A stretch of DNA of 12,245 nucleotides, from the NCBI GenBank assembly GCA_937898375.1, contig CALEJX010000472.1:1-12245 (forward strand), given 5' to 3'. Origin of the DNA: an uncultured Ruminococcus sp. (GTDB lineage Bacteria; Bacillota; Clostridia; Oscillospirales; Ruminococcaceae). Shown piece after piece: positions 1-5,575 of this stretch. The first letter of the stretch is position 1. The number at the start of each line of letters is the position of its first letter. The notes under the pieces are model-generated. The model saw only the letters and a program-made list of their open reading frames with translations. It was not told where the DNA came from and ran no database searches. The position numbers and the translations under genes were made by a program.

Positions 1-1077
1 GACGTCCGTATTCAAGATCTCATGCCCCTTGATGTTCTCGCCAACAGTCTTGCCTGTGCAAGTCATGCAATCAGTGTTGATAAGGTTTTTCTTGTTAAGC
101 TCGCTGAGAACTGCGTAAACTCCGCCTGCTTCGTTGAGGTCTTCCATGTATGTGTGACCCGCAGGAGCAAGGTGACAAAGGTTTGGTGTTCTCTTTGATA
201 TCTCGTTTACAAAGTCAAGGTCAAGCTCTATGCCGCACTCGTGAGCGATAGCAGGGAGGTGAAGCATTGAGTTTGTTGAGCAGCCAAGCGCCATATCAGC
301 TGTGATAGCGTTGATGAAAGCGTCCTTTGTCATAATATCTCTAGGTCTGATGTTCTTTTTGTAAAGCTCCATTACCTGCATACCAGCGTGCTTTGCAAGC
401 TTAAGTCTTTCAGAATATACAGCAGGGATAGTGCCGTTTCCTCTAAGACCCATTCCCAGAACTTCTGTAAGGCAGTTCATGGAGTTTGCAGTGTACATAC
501 CTGAACAGCTTCCGCAAGTCGGACAGGCTTTGTTCTCAAACTCCTCAACGTCGTCAAGAGTGAACTTGCCTGCATTGTAAGTACCAACAGCCTCGAACAT
601 ACTTGAAAGGGAAGTCTTTTTGCCCTTAACGTGACCAGCCAGCATTGGACCGCCTGATACGAAAATAGTAGGAACGTTTACTCTAGCGGCTGCCATAAGC
701 AGACCAGGAACGTTCTTGTCGCAGTTTGGTATCATAACAAGAGCGTCAAAGTGATGTGCCAAAGCCATGCACTCTGTTGAGTCAGCGATAAGGTCACGGG
801 TAACGAGAGAATATTTCATTCCCATGTGACCCATAGCGATACCGTCACAAACAGCGATAGCAGGGAATACAACAGGTGTTCCGCCTGCCATTGCAACGCC
901 CATTTTAACAGCTTCAACTATCTTGTCAATGTTCATGTGACCGGGAACTATCTCGTTGTATGAAGATACGATACCAACGAGAGGTCTTTCCATTTCTTCC
1001 TTTGTCATGCCAAGAGCATTGAAAAGTGATCTCTGAGGAGCTTTGTCAACTCCGTCACAAAAATAATTACACGCCAT
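1..1077 (-). CDS. ilvD: Dihydroxy-acid dehydratase, N-terminal 359 residues (partial at window edge)
   Basis: Converts 2,3-dihydroxy-3-methylvalerate and 2,3-dihydroxyisovalerate to the 2-oxo acids of isoleucine and valine synthesis; a cytoplasmic iron-sulfur enzyme of the IlvD/Edd family. My reading shows family motifs in order: SSYNEIVPGH near residue 40, DGIAMGHMGM near 80, PNCDKN with Cys119, SGGPMLAGH near 142, and CPTCGSCSGMYTANSMNCL with Cys185, 188 and 191. Cys119 and one Cys of the second cluster are the expected Fe-S ligands. The frame is open to base 1, so about 200 C-terminal residues of a usual 550-570 lie outside the window. The ATG at 1077 has GAGG 9 nt upstream (1087-1090). 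It lies 41 bp after the membrane protein gene on the same strand, so it is probably the distal gene of the manA operon. Confidence 0.97.
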   Translation of the reverse strand, partial: MACNYFCDGVDKAPQRSLFNALGMTKEEMERPLVGIVSSYNEIVPGHMNIDKIVEAVKMGVAMAGGTPVVFPAIAVCDGIAMGHMGMKYSLVTRDLIADSTECMALAHHFDALVMIPNCDKNVPGLLMAAARVNVPTIFVSGGPMLAGHVKGKKTSLSSMFEAVGTYNAGKFTLDDVEEFENKACPTCGSCSGMYTANSMNCLTEVLGMGLRGNGTIPAVYSERLKLAKHAGMQVMELYKKNIRPRDIMTKDAFINAITADMALGCSTNSMLHLPAIAHECGIELDLDFVNEISKRTPNLCHLAPAGHTYMEDLNEAGGVYAVLSELNKKNLINTDCMTCTGKTVGENIKGHEILNTDV

Positions 1078-1118
1078 TTTTTATTACCTCTTTTAAAAAT
1101 ATTTCAGTGAGAGCGGCG

Positions 1119-1640
1119 TTATTCTCCGTCCTCATTTTCTTCTGTTTCAGTTTTTTCAGCGGCTTCGTCACTGACTTCCGCAGGGTGCAGGCGCTTTCTT
1201 ACGCCGTATGCAGAGCAGTATTCGCAAACGATATCAAGCGCTGAGAATATGATAAGCATAAAATTCATTGAGAAGATACCAGTCACAAGCACAAATGCCG
1301 CAGGGATAACGAAAAGCGGTATGCCAGTGCCGTAAATGTCTTCAAAGTGATTGCCTTTTTTATACTGCCTTATCCAAAGTAACCAGTAAAGTGCGATAAC
1401 GAGCAGCGCAACAACTGCCCATATTATGAAAAGCAGTTTGCTTGAAAAGCCCACCTTGTAACTGCCGATAGCAAGGCACATATAGCCTATACAGCCAAAT
1501 CTGCCCACGCACTTTGCAATGAAAACGATAATGTTCTCGTCCTCAAGCTCAGGTTTGTCGGCAGGGGTCTTGAAGCAGGCTATTATCGCAGGTATCAGCA
1601 AAAGTAAAGTAGGTATAAAGCCTATTATATTGAACTTCAT
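1119..1640 (-). CDS. Five-helix integral membrane protein of unknown function
   Basis: I do not recognise this 173-residue protein. It is strongly hydrophobic, with likely membrane helices near residues 4-22, 44-62, 68-91, 106-123 and 125-143, and a highly charged acidic C-terminal tail (about 152-173) rich in Glu. A soluble loop of about 20 residues with several Asp and Glu follows helix 1. The ATG at 1640 is preceded by a strong GGAGG. It sits 45 bp after the glucokinase gene and 41 bp before ilvD on the same strand with no terminator visible between them, so it is probably co-transcribed with both. No catalytic motif is visible. A small transport accessory or regulatory membrane protein is possible, but nothing in the sequence decides it. 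Confidence 0.85.
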   Translation of the reverse strand: MKFNIIGFIPTLLLLIPAIIACFKTPADKPELEDENIIVFIAKCVGRFGCIGYMCLAIGSYKVGFSSKLLFIIWAVVALLVIALYWLLWIRQYKKGNHFEDIYGTGIPLFVIPAAFVLVTGIFSMNFMLIIFSALDIVCEYCSAYGVRKRLHPAEVSDEAAEKTETEENEDGE

Positions 1641-1685
1641 TTCGTTTGTCCTCCATATTTGTATTTATCTATTCTTTTGTTTTTT

Positions 1686-2645
1686 CTATTTCTTATGTGA
1701 AAGTCCAAGGAATGCCGCACCTATAATGCCTGCGTCATTTCCAAGCTTTGCAATAACTATCTCAGTGTTCTTTTCTGAGTTCTTTGTGTAAACTTCCTTA
1801 GCCACAAGCTCTTTCAGTGGCAGAAGCAGAGGGTCGCCCTCGTTGCATACGCCGCCGCCGATACAGAGAATATCAGGCTGGAAAATGTTTATTGTGTTTG
1901 TGATTCCGCAAGCAAGATACTTTATGTATTTGTCAACTACTTCCTTGCCTGCTTTGTCGCCTGCTCTCATGGCATTGAACGCAGTCCTTGCAGAAACCTT
2001 GCCGTCTTCTTCGTTCATTTTCCACATGATAGAGTCTTTGTCCTCGAACATAGCCTCTTTTGTCATTCTAACAAGACCTGTTGCAGAGGAGAATACCTCA
2101 AAGCAGCCGTGTCTGCCGCAGGTGCATTGTGGACCATTAGGGTCGATAACAGTGTGACCTATCTCAGCGCCTGCAAAGTTGAAGCCTGAGTATATCTTGC
2201 CGTCAACGATAACGCCTGCGCCTACGCCTGTGCCGAGAGTGATACAAACAGCGTCGTTCGCACCCTTTGCCGCACCGGCAACATACTCGCCGTATGCCGC
2301 AGCGTTAGCGTCGTTCTCAACATAGCAAGGCTTGTCGATAAACTTCTTCATAAGGTCAACAACGTGGAAGTTAAGAAAACCAAGGTTGTTTGAATACTCG
2401 ATAACGCCTGTGGCGGAGTTTGCAGTACCAGGTGTGCCGATGCCCACAGACTCTATCTGCTCGATCTCAAGCCCTGCATTTTTTACAGCTTCCAAAGCGA
2501 CCTTAGCCATATCCTCGCAGATCTCCTCCGCAGGTCTTGGCAGATTGGTCTTGCAAGTAGCCTTTGCAACTATCTCAAACTCCTCGTTCACAACACCAGC
2601 CTTGATGTTAGTGCCGCCCAGATCGATACCAATGTAATACTTCAT
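1686..2645 (-). CDS. glcK: ROK-family glucokinase
   Basis: Phosphorylates glucose with ATP to glucose-6-phosphate in the cytoplasm. The 319-residue length fits the ROK glucokinases of Gram-positive bacteria. Motifs in order: N-terminal phosphate loop DLGGTN (8-13), GIGTPG near 68-73, YVENDANAAAYGE with the expected catalytic Asp at 112, LGTGVGAG (137-144), and the ROK zinc signature with His164 in EIGH followed by CTCGRHGCFE (Cys174, Cys176, Cys181, Glu183). A second glycine-rich loop, CIGGGV, lies near residue 260. The gene follows the small membrane protein by 20 bp and is four genes from ilvD's end of the same operon as manA, which suits entry of hexoses from plant polysaccharide. Specificity among ROK kinases is inferred: glucose is most likely, but mannose or another hexose is not excluded. 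Confidence 0.93.
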   Translation of the reverse strand: MKYYIGIDLGGTNIKAGVVNEEFEIVAKATCKTNLPRPAEEICEDMAKVALEAVKNAGLEIEQIESVGIGTPGTANSATGVIEYSNNLGFLNFHVVDLMKKFIDKPCYVENDANAAAYGEYVAGAAKGANDAVCITLGTGVGAGVIVDGKIYSGFNFAGAEIGHTVIDPNGPQCTCGRHGCFEVFSSATGLVRMTKEAMFEDKDSIMWKMNEEDGKVSARTAFNAMRAGDKAGKEVVDKYIKYLACGITNTINIFQPDILCIGGGVCNEGDPLLLPLKELVAKEVYTKNSEKNTEIVIAKLGNDAGIIGAAFLGLSHKK

Positions 2646-2665
2646 AATAATTTCTCCCTTTTATT

Positions 2666-2910
2666 TTACTGAGCGTCATTGTTCTCAGTATTATCATCAT
2701 ATTCGTGGAAGTTTACTTCTTCCTTTTCCTCTTTTGGCTTTTTAGCTTCAGCCTGTTTTGCTATAGCGTCATATACCAAAAGATACACAAGCTCCAGCAC
2801 CACAAAGCTGATAAGACCTATCCAAAACGAGCTTGCCGCAAATCCGATGATAAGCGCAAGCACAAGTGCGCAAAGCTCGCCTATCTCTTTTTTAGGTCAA
2901 GTTTAAGCAT
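2666..2910 (-). CDS. Small membrane protein, probably joined by a -1 frameshift (81 residues)
   Basis: The zero frame starts at ATG 2910 with AAGGTGAG just upstream, overlapping the manA stop, and reads only MLKLDLKKR before TAG at 2883-2881. The hydrophobic body lies in the -1 frame, which opens after a TGA at 2899-2897 and ends at 2666. Slipping back one base on CTA AAA AAG (2895-2887) joins them as MLKLDLKK followed by EIGELCALVLALIIGF, giving 81 residues: a short amphipathic start, a hydrophobic stretch of about 38 residues (one long helix or a hairpin), then a Lys/Glu-rich tail. The alternative is a GTG start at 2863, giving 65 residues, but it has no well-placed ribosome binding site. 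I do not recognise the family. A one-base indel in the A6 run, as real mutation or assembly error, would look the same. Confidence 0.7.
2828..2893 (-). promoter_or_regulatory. Candidate programmed -1 frameshift site: slippery heptamer plus stem-loop
   Basis: On the minus strand the heptamer A AAA AAG occupies 2893-2887 in the zero frame set by the ATG at 2910. This is the class of slippery sequence used in E. coli dnaX. A zero-frame TAG follows at 2883-2881. After a 7-nt spacer, CGAGCTT (2879-2873) can pair perfectly with AAGCTCG (2834-2828), enclosing an inner hairpin GCGCA/TGCGC (2871-2867 with 2858-2854, 8-nt loop). GCTTGC/GCAAGC (2861-2856 with 2836-2831) is a competing alternative. Predicted stability is modest, and no Shine-Dalgarno-like stimulator sits about 10 nt upstream as in dnaX. 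Sequence arrangement is seen; function is inferred. Confidence 0.45.
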
Positions 2911-2920
2911 TTATCTCACC

Positions 2921-3877
2921 TTAGTCTATCTTTGTAAGCACGAATGTGCATTTGCCCTCAACGGTATACTTGCCTGTGCCTGCTGAAATGAATATGCTGT
3001 CGCCTTTCTTTGCAGTTACAGTTTCGCCGCCGCTGATAACAGGCTCACCCTCGAGAACGAGAATGCTGTTGAAGCTGTTTTCGTCAGCCTCAAGCTCAGC
3101 CTTTGTTTCAACGTTCACTCTGTATGTTGTGAAGTATTCGCACTTAGAAAGAAGCTTGATGTCATAGCCGTCTTTTTTCTCAACAGGTGTCTCAGGATAC
3201 TGCTCAGCAGGAGCAAGCTTTGTTACGTCAAGTGCCTTGTCAACGTGAAGCTCTCTAGGCTTGCCGTCTTTGCCAACTCTGCCGTAGTCATAAATTCTGT
3301 ATGTAGTGTTTGAGTTCTGCTGTATCTCAGCAATAAGGATACCCTTGCCGATAGCGTGGAGAGTGCCTGACTTGATGAAGAAAACATCGCCCTTCTTAAC
3401 AGGTACAGCGTTTGTTACTTCAAGAAGTGTGTTGTCAGCAATTCTTCTTGCAAACTCTTCCTTTGATATCTCGTGCTTGAAGCCGTAAAGGAGAGTAGCA
3501 CCCTCGTCGCAGTCAACAACATACCACATTTCTGTTTTGCCGTATTCGCCCTCAACTCTCATTGCATACTCGTTGTCAGGGTGTACCTGTACGGAAAGAT
3601 TATCCTTAGCGTCAATGAGTTTGATAAGGATAGGGAAGTTCTCAAATCTCTCGCAGTTTTTGCCGAGAACGCCCTTGCCTGCCTTTTCGATATACTCGTT
3701 GAGGGTCAGACCTTTGTATTCGCCGTCAGCAACAACGCTTGGACCGTCCTTGTGACAAGAAAGTTCCCAGCTCTCTGCCACCTTGTCATAGTCACACTTT
3801 TTGCCGTATTCATCTCTGAGTCTAGTGCCGCCCCAAATGTAGTCCTTAAATGCTGGATCAAGTTTAAATATTGACAT
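2921..3877 (-). CDS. manA: Mannose-6-phosphate isomerase, class I
   Basis: Interconverts mannose-6-phosphate and fructose-6-phosphate; a zinc-dependent cupin enzyme in the cytoplasm. The 318-residue length matches the short class I enzymes of Firmicutes (about 315). The zinc ligands are visible: SVQVHPD with Gln97 and His99, KTEMWYV with Glu116, and GTLHAIG with His174. The YRIYDYGR segment ends in the expected active-site Arg at about 200. A second cupin-like half with the SGGETVTAKKGDSIFI motif closes the protein. I start it at ATG 3877 because GGAGG lies just upstream. An upstream in-frame ATG at 3943 falls within the promoter and would add residues unlike the family. It is the first gene of the operon with the small membrane protein and glucokinase; its stop overlaps the next ribosome binding site. 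Confidence 0.96.
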   Translation of the reverse strand: MSIFKLDPAFKDYIWGGTRLRDEYGKKCDYDKVAESWELSCHKDGPSVVADGEYKGLTLNEYIEKAGKGVLGKNCERFENFPILIKLIDAKDNLSVQVHPDNEYAMRVEGEYGKTEMWYVVDCDEGATLLYGFKHEISKEEFARRIADNTLLEVTNAVPVKKGDVFFIKSGTLHAIGKGILIAEIQQNSNTTYRIYDYGRVGKDGKPRELHVDKALDVTKLAPAEQYPETPVEKKDGYDIKLLSKCEYFTTYRVNVETKAELEADENSFNSILVLEGEPVISGGETVTAKKGDSIFISAGTGKYTVEGKCTFVLTKID

Positions 3878-3914
3878 TTTATATAGCCTCCAATTATTAA
3901 ATATACCTCTTAAT

Positions 3915-3943
3915 ATAATACCATAACTCCGCCTATAAGTCAA
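3915..3943 (-). promoter_or_regulatory. Sigma-A promoter of the manA operon
   Basis: On the minus strand TTGACT (3943-3938) is followed after exactly 17 bp by TATTAT (3920-3915). Transcription should begin near 3908, leaving a leader of about 30 nt that carries the GGAGG of manA. The T1 terminator lies immediately upstream, insulating this operon from the toxin-antitoxin genes. Confidence 0.8.
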
Positions 3944-3954
3944 TATTTCTGCAT

Positions 3955-3991
3955 AAAAAAAGCAGGAGAACGAACTGCTCGTCCTCCTGCT
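3955..3991 (-). terminator. Intrinsic terminator T1, after the toxin gene
   Basis: Read on the minus strand, a 13-bp stem with one G-U pair (arms 3991-3979 and 3973-3961) and a 5-nt loop is followed by seven T (3961-3955). It ends the antitoxin-toxin transcript. It is nearly identical to terminator T2 at 4588-4624; the only difference is C at 3983 against T at 4616. Confidence 0.88.
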
Positions 3992-4019
3992 GTGATGTTT
4001 AAAAATATCCTATGACCTA

Positions 4020-4292
4020 TCAGAACAGGTCGCTGTGAGTTCCTGTTCTGTACAGAAGCAGTATAAGTTCCTCATTGCGCCCTTCGTATATCAGAAGTCA
4101 ATCAGGCTCAACGTGACATTCGAGGAAGCCCTTGTAATTGCCTGTCAGCGAATGCTCTCTGTACTTTGCAGGAAGCGGCTGTCCCTCAGCTAGCATTGTG
4201 ATGACTTCGTTAAGGTGTGACATATTTAGACCACGGCTTTTTGCTCTTTTGAAGTCTTTTTTGAATTTGTTGTGATAAGTTATCTTAAGCAT
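4020..4292 (-). pseudogene. yafQ: YafQ-family toxin (RelE superfamily) interrupted by a TGA codon
   Basis: YafQ toxins are ribosome-dependent mRNA endonucleases neutralised by a DinJ/RelB-type antitoxin. The open frame gives 64 residues (ATG 4292 to TGA 4100-4098), with the family N-terminus, LPAKYREHSLTGNYKGF and ending ECHVEPD. The frame then continues without another stop through LLIYEG and LILLLYRTGTHSDLF to TGA at 4022-4020. With Trp at the first TGA it is a standard 90-residue YafQ. E. coli YafQ has HVEPDWILIY and RTGTHAALF at the same places, and that Trp, the later His and Phe are residues reported as important for activity. The 64-residue product therefore lacks the catalytic C-terminus. 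The ATG overlaps the end of the antitoxin gene by 8 bp. A sequencing error or low-level UGA readthrough (the next base is C, a leaky context) remain possible. Confidence 0.85.
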
Positions 4293-4488
4293 TCAAACTC
4301 TCCCAAAGCTCGTCTACCGAGTCAAACGGACCAACAAGATTTTTGCCCTCTTTTGCTTCGTCAAGTACTTTCTTTGTTTCTTCATTAGGCTCTTCTTTCT
4401 GAAGTCCCTGCAAGATAACGATAAGAGCGTTGAGCTGTTCTTCTGTAAGATTGTCGATCATGCTGTATGCAAGTTCTTTTGTACTCAT
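4285..4488 (-). CDS. Antitoxin of the YafQ/RelE-type toxin-antitoxin module
   Basis: This 67-residue acidic protein should bind and neutralise the adjacent toxin and repress the shared promoter. It begins with a helical segment including NLTEEQLNALIVILQGL (residues 13-29), a Glu/Lys-rich linker, and ends with FDSVDELWESLNA, the C-terminal type seen in small Firmicutes antitoxins paired with RelE/YafQ toxins. A dedicated DNA-binding fold is not obvious from the sequence. The ATG at 4488 has TAAGGAGG just upstream. The stop overlaps the toxin start as ATGCTTAA, the usual translational coupling of antitoxin before toxin. The gene appears intact although its partner is broken, so it may persist as an orphan antitoxin or protect against a related toxin elsewhere in the genome. 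Confidence 0.83.
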   Translation of the reverse strand: MSTKELAYSMIDNLTEEQLNALIVILQGLQKEEPNEETKKVLDEAKEGKNLVGPFDSVDELWESLNA

Positions 4489-4535
4489 GGTTTTGCCTCC
4501 TTACATATCCGACCAATTGCTTCGTTCCTGTTTTT

Positions 4536-4563
4536 ATTATACCACATCAAACTGTGTTGTCAA
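4536..4563 (-). promoter_or_regulatory. Promoter of the toxin-antitoxin operon
   Basis: On the minus strand a perfect TTGACA (4563-4558) and perfect TATAAT (4541-4536) are separated by 16 bp. Transcription should start near 4529, about 40 nt before the antitoxin ATG. Such modules are usually autorepressed, but I see no clear inverted repeat over the hexamers. Confidence 0.8.
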
Positions 4564-4587
4564 GCGGTTTTGCGGCATATTTTGACG

Positions 4588-4624
4588 AAAAAAAGCAGGA
4601 GAACGAACTGCTCGTTCTCCTGCT
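4588..4624 (-). terminator. Intrinsic terminator T2, after the first surface-protein paralogue
   Basis: On the minus strand a perfect 13-bp stem (arms 4624-4612 and 4606-4594) with a 5-nt loop is followed by seven T (4594-4588). It lies 15 bp after the stop of the secreted membrane protein. It is a near-identical copy of T1, so a 38-bp direct repeat (3955-3992 and 4588-4625, one mismatch) brackets the toxin-antitoxin cassette. Confidence 0.9.
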
Positions 4625-4639
4625 GAAAGTATCAATTTA

Positions 4640-5353
4640 TTACTTCTTCTCGTCCTCGCCGTTCTTAGGCTCGTCAAAAAGATCTTTCTTATCGACAAAC
4701 TTTCCTGTGCTTACGTCAAAAGCTTCGCTTGACTTCTTGTTCATGATTATCACGATTACCACAACTGCGATAGCAATGCCTGCGATGACCGCAATAACTA
4801 TGATAACAGGGTTTGTGCCCTTTGCGGAATCTTCCTTTTCTGCATAAGTCTTTGTCTTGCAGTTTGTTACCTTTATGCCTGTTACTGTTATCTTCGCTCT
4901 GTCTGTTGCGCCTATCATTATCTTGTATACCTGACTGAAATCGTCTGTGCCGTATGCAGTTGCGATAGATTCAAAATCGTATGTAGCAGACTTGTCATCA
5001 AATTCAACAGGCGCTATCTTTGCCCATACTGCACCGTCCTGTGCGGCTGATGTAGTTGTGTTGTCCCAGCTCTGGAAAATAAGCTCAGCGTCATACTTGT
5101 TTCCTGATTTTTCGTTTATGTCCTCGCTCTTGAATGTAACAATGAACTTTGAATCCTTTGTGAGCCTTGTGGCGTTAAAGTCGCCCTGCTCGATAGTGAT
5201 AGACTGTCCCCAATTGCTTGCGGCTTCTGCGGAGGAGCAATCTATTGTGACGTCCTCGGTCTCCACATCTTCGGCAAAAGCTGTCAGTGTGCATGAAAAT
5301 ATTGAAGCGCAGGCGATGATCGCAGACATAGCTGCAGATAAAAATCTCTTCAT
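4640..5353 (-). CDS. Secreted single-pass membrane protein with a CBM-like ectodomain (paralogue A)
   Basis: This 237-residue protein has a signal peptide (1-27, cleavage after AFA), a beta-rich extracellular domain (about 35-165), a short linker, one membrane helix (182-204) and a charged cytoplasmic tail (205-237). The ectodomain is bounded by Cys39 and Cys165 and contains SNWGQSITI, SKFIVTF, LIFQSWD, GAVWAKIAP and ATAYGTDDFS. This pattern resembles the beta-sandwich carbohydrate-binding domains at the ends of Ruminococcus cellulases; that assignment is from memory and carbohydrate binding is inferred. The tail motif KKSSEAFDVSTGKFVDKK is shared with the next gene. No catalytic domain, sortase motif or dockerin is visible. 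The ATG at 5353 has AAAGGAAA upstream. A surface polysaccharide anchor or a sensor are both plausible. Confidence 0.85.
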   Translation of the reverse strand: MKRFLSAAMSAIIACASIFSCTLTAFAEDVETEDVTIDCSSAEAASNWGQSITIEQGDFNATRLTKDSKFIVTFKSEDINEKSGNKYDAELIFQSWDNTTTSAAQDGAVWAKIAPVEFDDKSATYDFESIATAYGTDDFSQVYKIMIGATDRAKITVTGIKVTNCKTKTYAEKEDSAKGTNPVIIVIAVIAGIAIAVVVIVIIMNKKSSEAFDVSTGKFVDKKDLFDEPKNGEDEKK

Positions 5354-5390
5354 TTTCTTTTTCCTTTCAAATTCTTATAAAATATAATTT

Positions 5391-5486
5391 TGCACAAATT
5401 TTATCCCTCGTATTTGTGCATACCCTCTGATAATAAAGCATTATAACATAATTAAAAATAAAAATCAATAACCATAATGCACAAAT
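5391..5486. repeat. Three copies of TGCACAAAT around the paralogue A promoter
   Basis: TGCACAAAT occurs at 5391-5399 and 5478-5486, and its exact reverse complement ATTTGTGCA at 5412-5420. The first two form a perfect 9-bp inverted repeat with a 12-bp spacer (centres 21 bp apart, two helical turns) in the leader. The third lies 9 bp beyond the -35 box. The layout suggests operators for a looping repressor, or an mRNA hairpin in the leader. I did not find the motif before paralogue B. Confidence 0.55.
5440..5468 (-). promoter_or_regulatory. Promoter of paralogue A
   Basis: On the minus strand TTGATT (5468-5463) and TATAAT (5445-5440) are spaced by 17 bp. Transcription should start near 5433, leaving a leader of about 80 nt, longer than for the other genes here. 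The leader contains the inverted repeat of TGCACAAAT. Confidence 0.75.
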
Positions 5487-5530
5487 AATCGCAGTATTTA
5501 AGGAACTATTTTACTTTTTCTGAAAGCGCA

Positions 5531-5566
5531 GAAAAATATCCGCACTGAGCTCTGCCCAATGCGGAT
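5531..5566 (-). terminator. Intrinsic terminator after paralogue B
   Basis: Read on the minus strand, ATCCGCA (5566-5560) pairs with TGCGGAT (5544-5538). The stem extends inward six more pairs, two of them G-U, to a 3-nt AGA loop. TATTTTTC follows. It starts 10 bp after the paralogue B stop. Confidence 0.82.
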
Positions 5567-5575
5567 AAGATCAAT

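Noticed and set aside
1843..2157. Plus-strand frames opposite the glucokinase, manA and ffh genes
   Set aside because: They are antisense shadows with low-complexity Ser/Leu-rich translations, no ribosome binding sites and no family resemblance.
2666..2863. Stand-alone 65-residue membrane protein from a GTG at 2863
   Set aside because: No ribosome binding site is well placed before the GTG, whereas the ATG at 2910 has a strong one and joins the frame through a slippery site. Kept only as the alternative.
3878..3943. Longer manA starting at 3943
   Set aside because: This stretch contains the promoter hexamers and the GGAGG of the start at 3877, and the extra residues do not look like the family.
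3955..4625. CRISPR or insertion-sequence interpretation of the 38-bp repeats
   Set aside because: There are only two copies 633 bp apart, each is a terminator hairpin with a T run, and no transposase or cas gene is present.
5354..5575. Possible small gene or riboswitch between the two surface-protein genes
   Set aside because: Apart from the promoter, the TGCACAAAT elements and a terminator, I see no frame with a ribosome binding site and no known riboswitch pattern.
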